Made by a program: the position numbers and the translations under genes
Notes under the pieces: generated by a model
What the model was told of the DNA's origin: nothing
The model's input: only the letters and a program-made list of their open reading frames with translations
Databases searched by the model: none
In this document: piece after piece, positions 6,091 to 7,150 of the stretch
How the letters are laid out: every line of letters starts with the position of its first letter
Position numbering within the stretch: position 1 is the stretch's first letter
NCBI GenBank assembly: GCA_964417925.1
Contig: CAYQJV010000058.1
Location: forward strand, 1 to 7,150
DNA: 7,150 nt
Origin: CAYQJV01 sp964417925
GTDB taxonomy: Bacteria; Hydrothermota; Tepidihabitantia; B3-TA06; CAYQJV01
Reading direction: 5' to 3'

Positions 6091-6915
6091 TATAAGTACA
6101 TTAATAAATATGGTAAGAGTATTATCTGAACATTCCTTGGATGATAAAAATGCTCTTATTTTTGTTTGTCCAGGTTTAAATGCAACTGCAGAATCAGGAA
6201 TCATTAGTTTTACAATTACTGATACTGTATCATAATTTTCTACACTATCAAGATCTACAATTCCATCGTGATCAGTATCTTTAAGAAAGTTATGCATACT
6301 GTCATATAGCCTAATATTCCACTCTGGAGGGATTAAACTATACTCTATTTCTACTACACCTTTTAAATAAGAGTAATTAACCACGTTGATTCTGTAAGTT
6401 ACAGTACTTCCAGGTAATACACTATTACAGATAGAAAGGTACACTATCACTCCTTCTACCTGTGTGATAAGAATAGCACTATCTTTTACAGTAGAATCGT
6501 TTACCGATATCTCGTATACAATTTCTGTATCAATTGTAACACATGGAACATCCGGAACATACACATATATCATAAATTTCCTTTCCCCTCCAAAGTTTTC
6601 TATCTTTCCAAGATCCGGTTCCCCATTATTGTTAGTATTTTGAAGAGGGATTCCTGTAGCATCAAAAAATTCTATTTTCCAGCCATGTTTACTTTTTGCT
6701 TTTAAATTAATTATGTCATAGGCGTTGCCTAAGTTTTTTGCAATTAAATAATACTTTATTGTATCGTAGCATAATGCTTTTGCATTGCTGTCTTTTTCTA
6801 TTTTTATTTTAGGAGTTGCAGTAATATAGGTTCTAATCATCGCAGTGTCGTAGAGTGAAGGAGATGCAGAAGATACTCTTTTTATTATAATTGTATCTAC
6901 ATCTATTCCCATCAC
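5992..6915 (-). CDS. Fragment 2 of the repeat surface protein (end of repeat 1, repeats 2 and 3, start of repeat 4)
   Basis: The apparent GTG start at 6915 is inside repeat 1; the frame is meaningful upstream as IPPHDV. Residues 36-153 are repeat 2 and 154-275 repeat 3. Each has the order strand, YxLxxxN core, aromatic framework (GWKIEFFD, EWNIRLYD), loop, then a V-x-V/I-P strand. The repeat 2 loop is NTNNNGEPDLG and the repeat 3 loop is DTDHDGIVDLD. Repeats 2 and 3 each have two cysteines about 75-100 residues apart (49/125 and 163/262). The frame stops at TAA 5992-5994, directly after VTNTGNG, because of one extra G at 5996-5997. Confidence 0.75.
   Translation of the reverse strand: MMGIDVDTIIIKRVSSASPSLYDTAMIRTYITATPKIKIEKDSNAKALCYDTIKYYLIAKNLGNAYDIINLKAKSKHGWKIEFFDATGIPLQNTNNNGEPDLGKIENFGGERKFMIYVYVPDVPCVTIDTEIVYEISVNDSTVKDSAILITQVEGVIVYLSICNSVLPGSTVTYRINVVNYSYLKGVVEIEYSLIPPEWNIRLYDSMHNFLKDTDHDGIVDLDSVENYDTVSVIVKLMIPDSAVAFKPGQTKIRAFLSSKECSDNTLTIFINVLINPGVDIEYSQQDSTYPLVPVYYHLYVTNTGNG
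6091..6456 (-). repeat. Protein repeat 3
   Basis: 122 residues, from EGVIVYLSI to FINVLI. The loop at 6247-6279 is DTDHDGIVDLD. At DNA level this loop is close to that of repeat 4. It also has two cysteines. Confidence 0.7.
6457..6810 (-). repeat. Protein repeat 2
   Basis: 118 residues, from KIKIEKDSN to ILITQV. The loop at 6607-6639 reads NTNNNGEPDLG, with the three metal-type aspartates of repeat 1 all changed to asparagine. Two cysteines flank the core. Confidence 0.7.
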
Positions 6916-7150
6916 ATCATGAGGAGGTATGAACTTTTAGAATGAGTTTTTTCTTTCCTCCATTTTTTGATAATAATCCGGTATCTGGATTACCATCATT
7001 ATCAGTATCAGTTAATGGATTCCCCGTAGTATCGGTTAATATTATTTTCCAATCTTCATTGAAGTTTTTATAAGATATTTCAATTATGTCATCTTTTTTA
7101 GTATTATTTATCACTCTGGTTTCGTAAATTGCTGTATCTTGAGGGAGAAT
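6811..7150 (-). repeat. Protein repeat 1 (partial)
   Basis: This is the C-terminal part of a ~120-residue beta-sandwich repeat, ending at ITATP. Its loop at 6977-7009 (DTDNDGNPDTG) is the most canonical of the set. It contains the first frameshift. Confidence 0.7.
6917..7150 (-). CDS. Fragment 1 of the repeat surface protein (repeat 1, 5' end outside window)
   Basis: The frame is open to the window edge (ILPQDTAIYETR precedes the GTG at 7114), so that GTG is internal and the true start lies upstream. The piece holds the second half of a repeat: the framework strand around DWKIILTD, the acidic loop DTDNDGNPDTG, and the strand KKKLILK. It then runs into VHTSS and a TGA. Dropping one A from the AAAA at 6935-6938 gives LILKFIPPHDV instead, which aligns with LVKIIPPLHS of repeat 4 and continues into fragment 2. 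Confidence 0.75.
   Translation of the reverse strand: MLPQDTAIYETRVINNTKKDDIIEISYKNFNEDWKIILTDTTGNPLTDTDNDGNPDTGLLSKNGGKKKLILKVHTSS

Larger units (their letters stand above)
5069..7150 (-). pseudogene. Single large Ig-like-repeat surface protein gene, 5'-truncated by the window and broken by three one-base insertions
   Basis: Four consecutive minus-strand reading frames are pieces of one gene. Each break falls inside a repeat domain, and the next frame resumes exactly where the preceding repeat should continue. All three breaks need the same correction, loss of one base, placed at the A run 6935-6938, the GG at 5996-5997 and the G6 run at 5713-5718 (minus-strand bases). With those removed, the span is 2079 bases, or 692 codons plus stop. 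The corrected product has five repeats of about 120 residues (bacterial Ig/NEW3-like beta-sandwich pattern) and a C-terminal sorting/FlgD-Ig-like domain. None of the three internal start codons (GTG 6915, ATG 6017, GTG 5692) has a Shine-Dalgarno. The start, and any signal peptide, lie beyond 7150. It may be an intact gene with assembly errors, a decaying gene, or one expressed through slippage; the sequence alone cannot decide. Confidence 0.75.

Noticed and set aside
1..7150. CRISPR arrays, tRNA or rRNA genes, insertion sequences
   Set aside because: No regularly spaced direct repeats, no cloverleaf or rRNA-like segments, and no transposase motifs or terminal inverted repeats were seen; almost every base is within a coding frame.

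Overview
All genes supported here lie on the minus strand, so the window reads from high to low coordinates. The DNA is AT-rich and tightly packed: three 4-base gene overlaps, one 25-base overlap, and only one gap between intact genes (46 bases). The mix is a PorV/PorQ-like outer-membrane protein, an OmpA peptidoglycan-binding domain, and a surface repeat protein ending in a type-A sorting-domain/FlgD-Ig-like fold. This points to a didermic bacterium of the wider FCB assemblage (Bacteroidota, Ignavibacteria, Cloacimonadota or WOR-3-like lineages). The phylum is an inference from protein families, not from a marker gene.

Layout in transcription order. 7150-5069: the 3' part of a large secreted or surface protein gene with five tandem beta-sandwich repeats of about 120 residues. 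Four repeats carry a DxDxDG calcium-type loop or a relic of it. The gene ends in a sorting-type C-terminal domain. Its frame is broken three times, each time by one extra base that can be placed in a homopolymer run (A4, GG, G6); removing those three bases restores 692 codons plus a stop. 5072-3324: a 582-residue PorV-like barrel fused to two small beta-sandwich modules and a C-terminal OmpA domain. 3327-2419: a GTG-started polytopic membrane protein of the lysylphosphatidylglycerol-synthase/UPF0104 flippase-like family. These three genes are joined by ATGA and GTGA overlaps, with no evident Shine-Dalgarno at the two internal starts.

A near-consensus sigma-70 promoter follows (TTGACT, 17 bases, TATAAT). 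Its -35 box overlaps the stop codon of the membrane gene. It drives a second unit: a cyclophilin-type peptidyl-prolyl isomerase, probably a lipoprotein (2372-1791), an MtaD-type adenosine-derivative deaminase (1794-508), and an NAD(P)-dependent sugar epimerase/dehydratase that runs off the window (532-1).

The part most worth following is the translationally coupled pair of sorting-domain cargo and PorV-like barrel. The barrel carries its own OmpA anchor, so one polypeptide may combine roles that Bacteroidota split between separate proteins of the type IX system. Whether this lineage has a type IX secretion system cannot be seen from this window. No RNA genes, CRISPR arrays, insertion sequences or convincing terminators were found, and no stretch over 300 bases lacks a gene.
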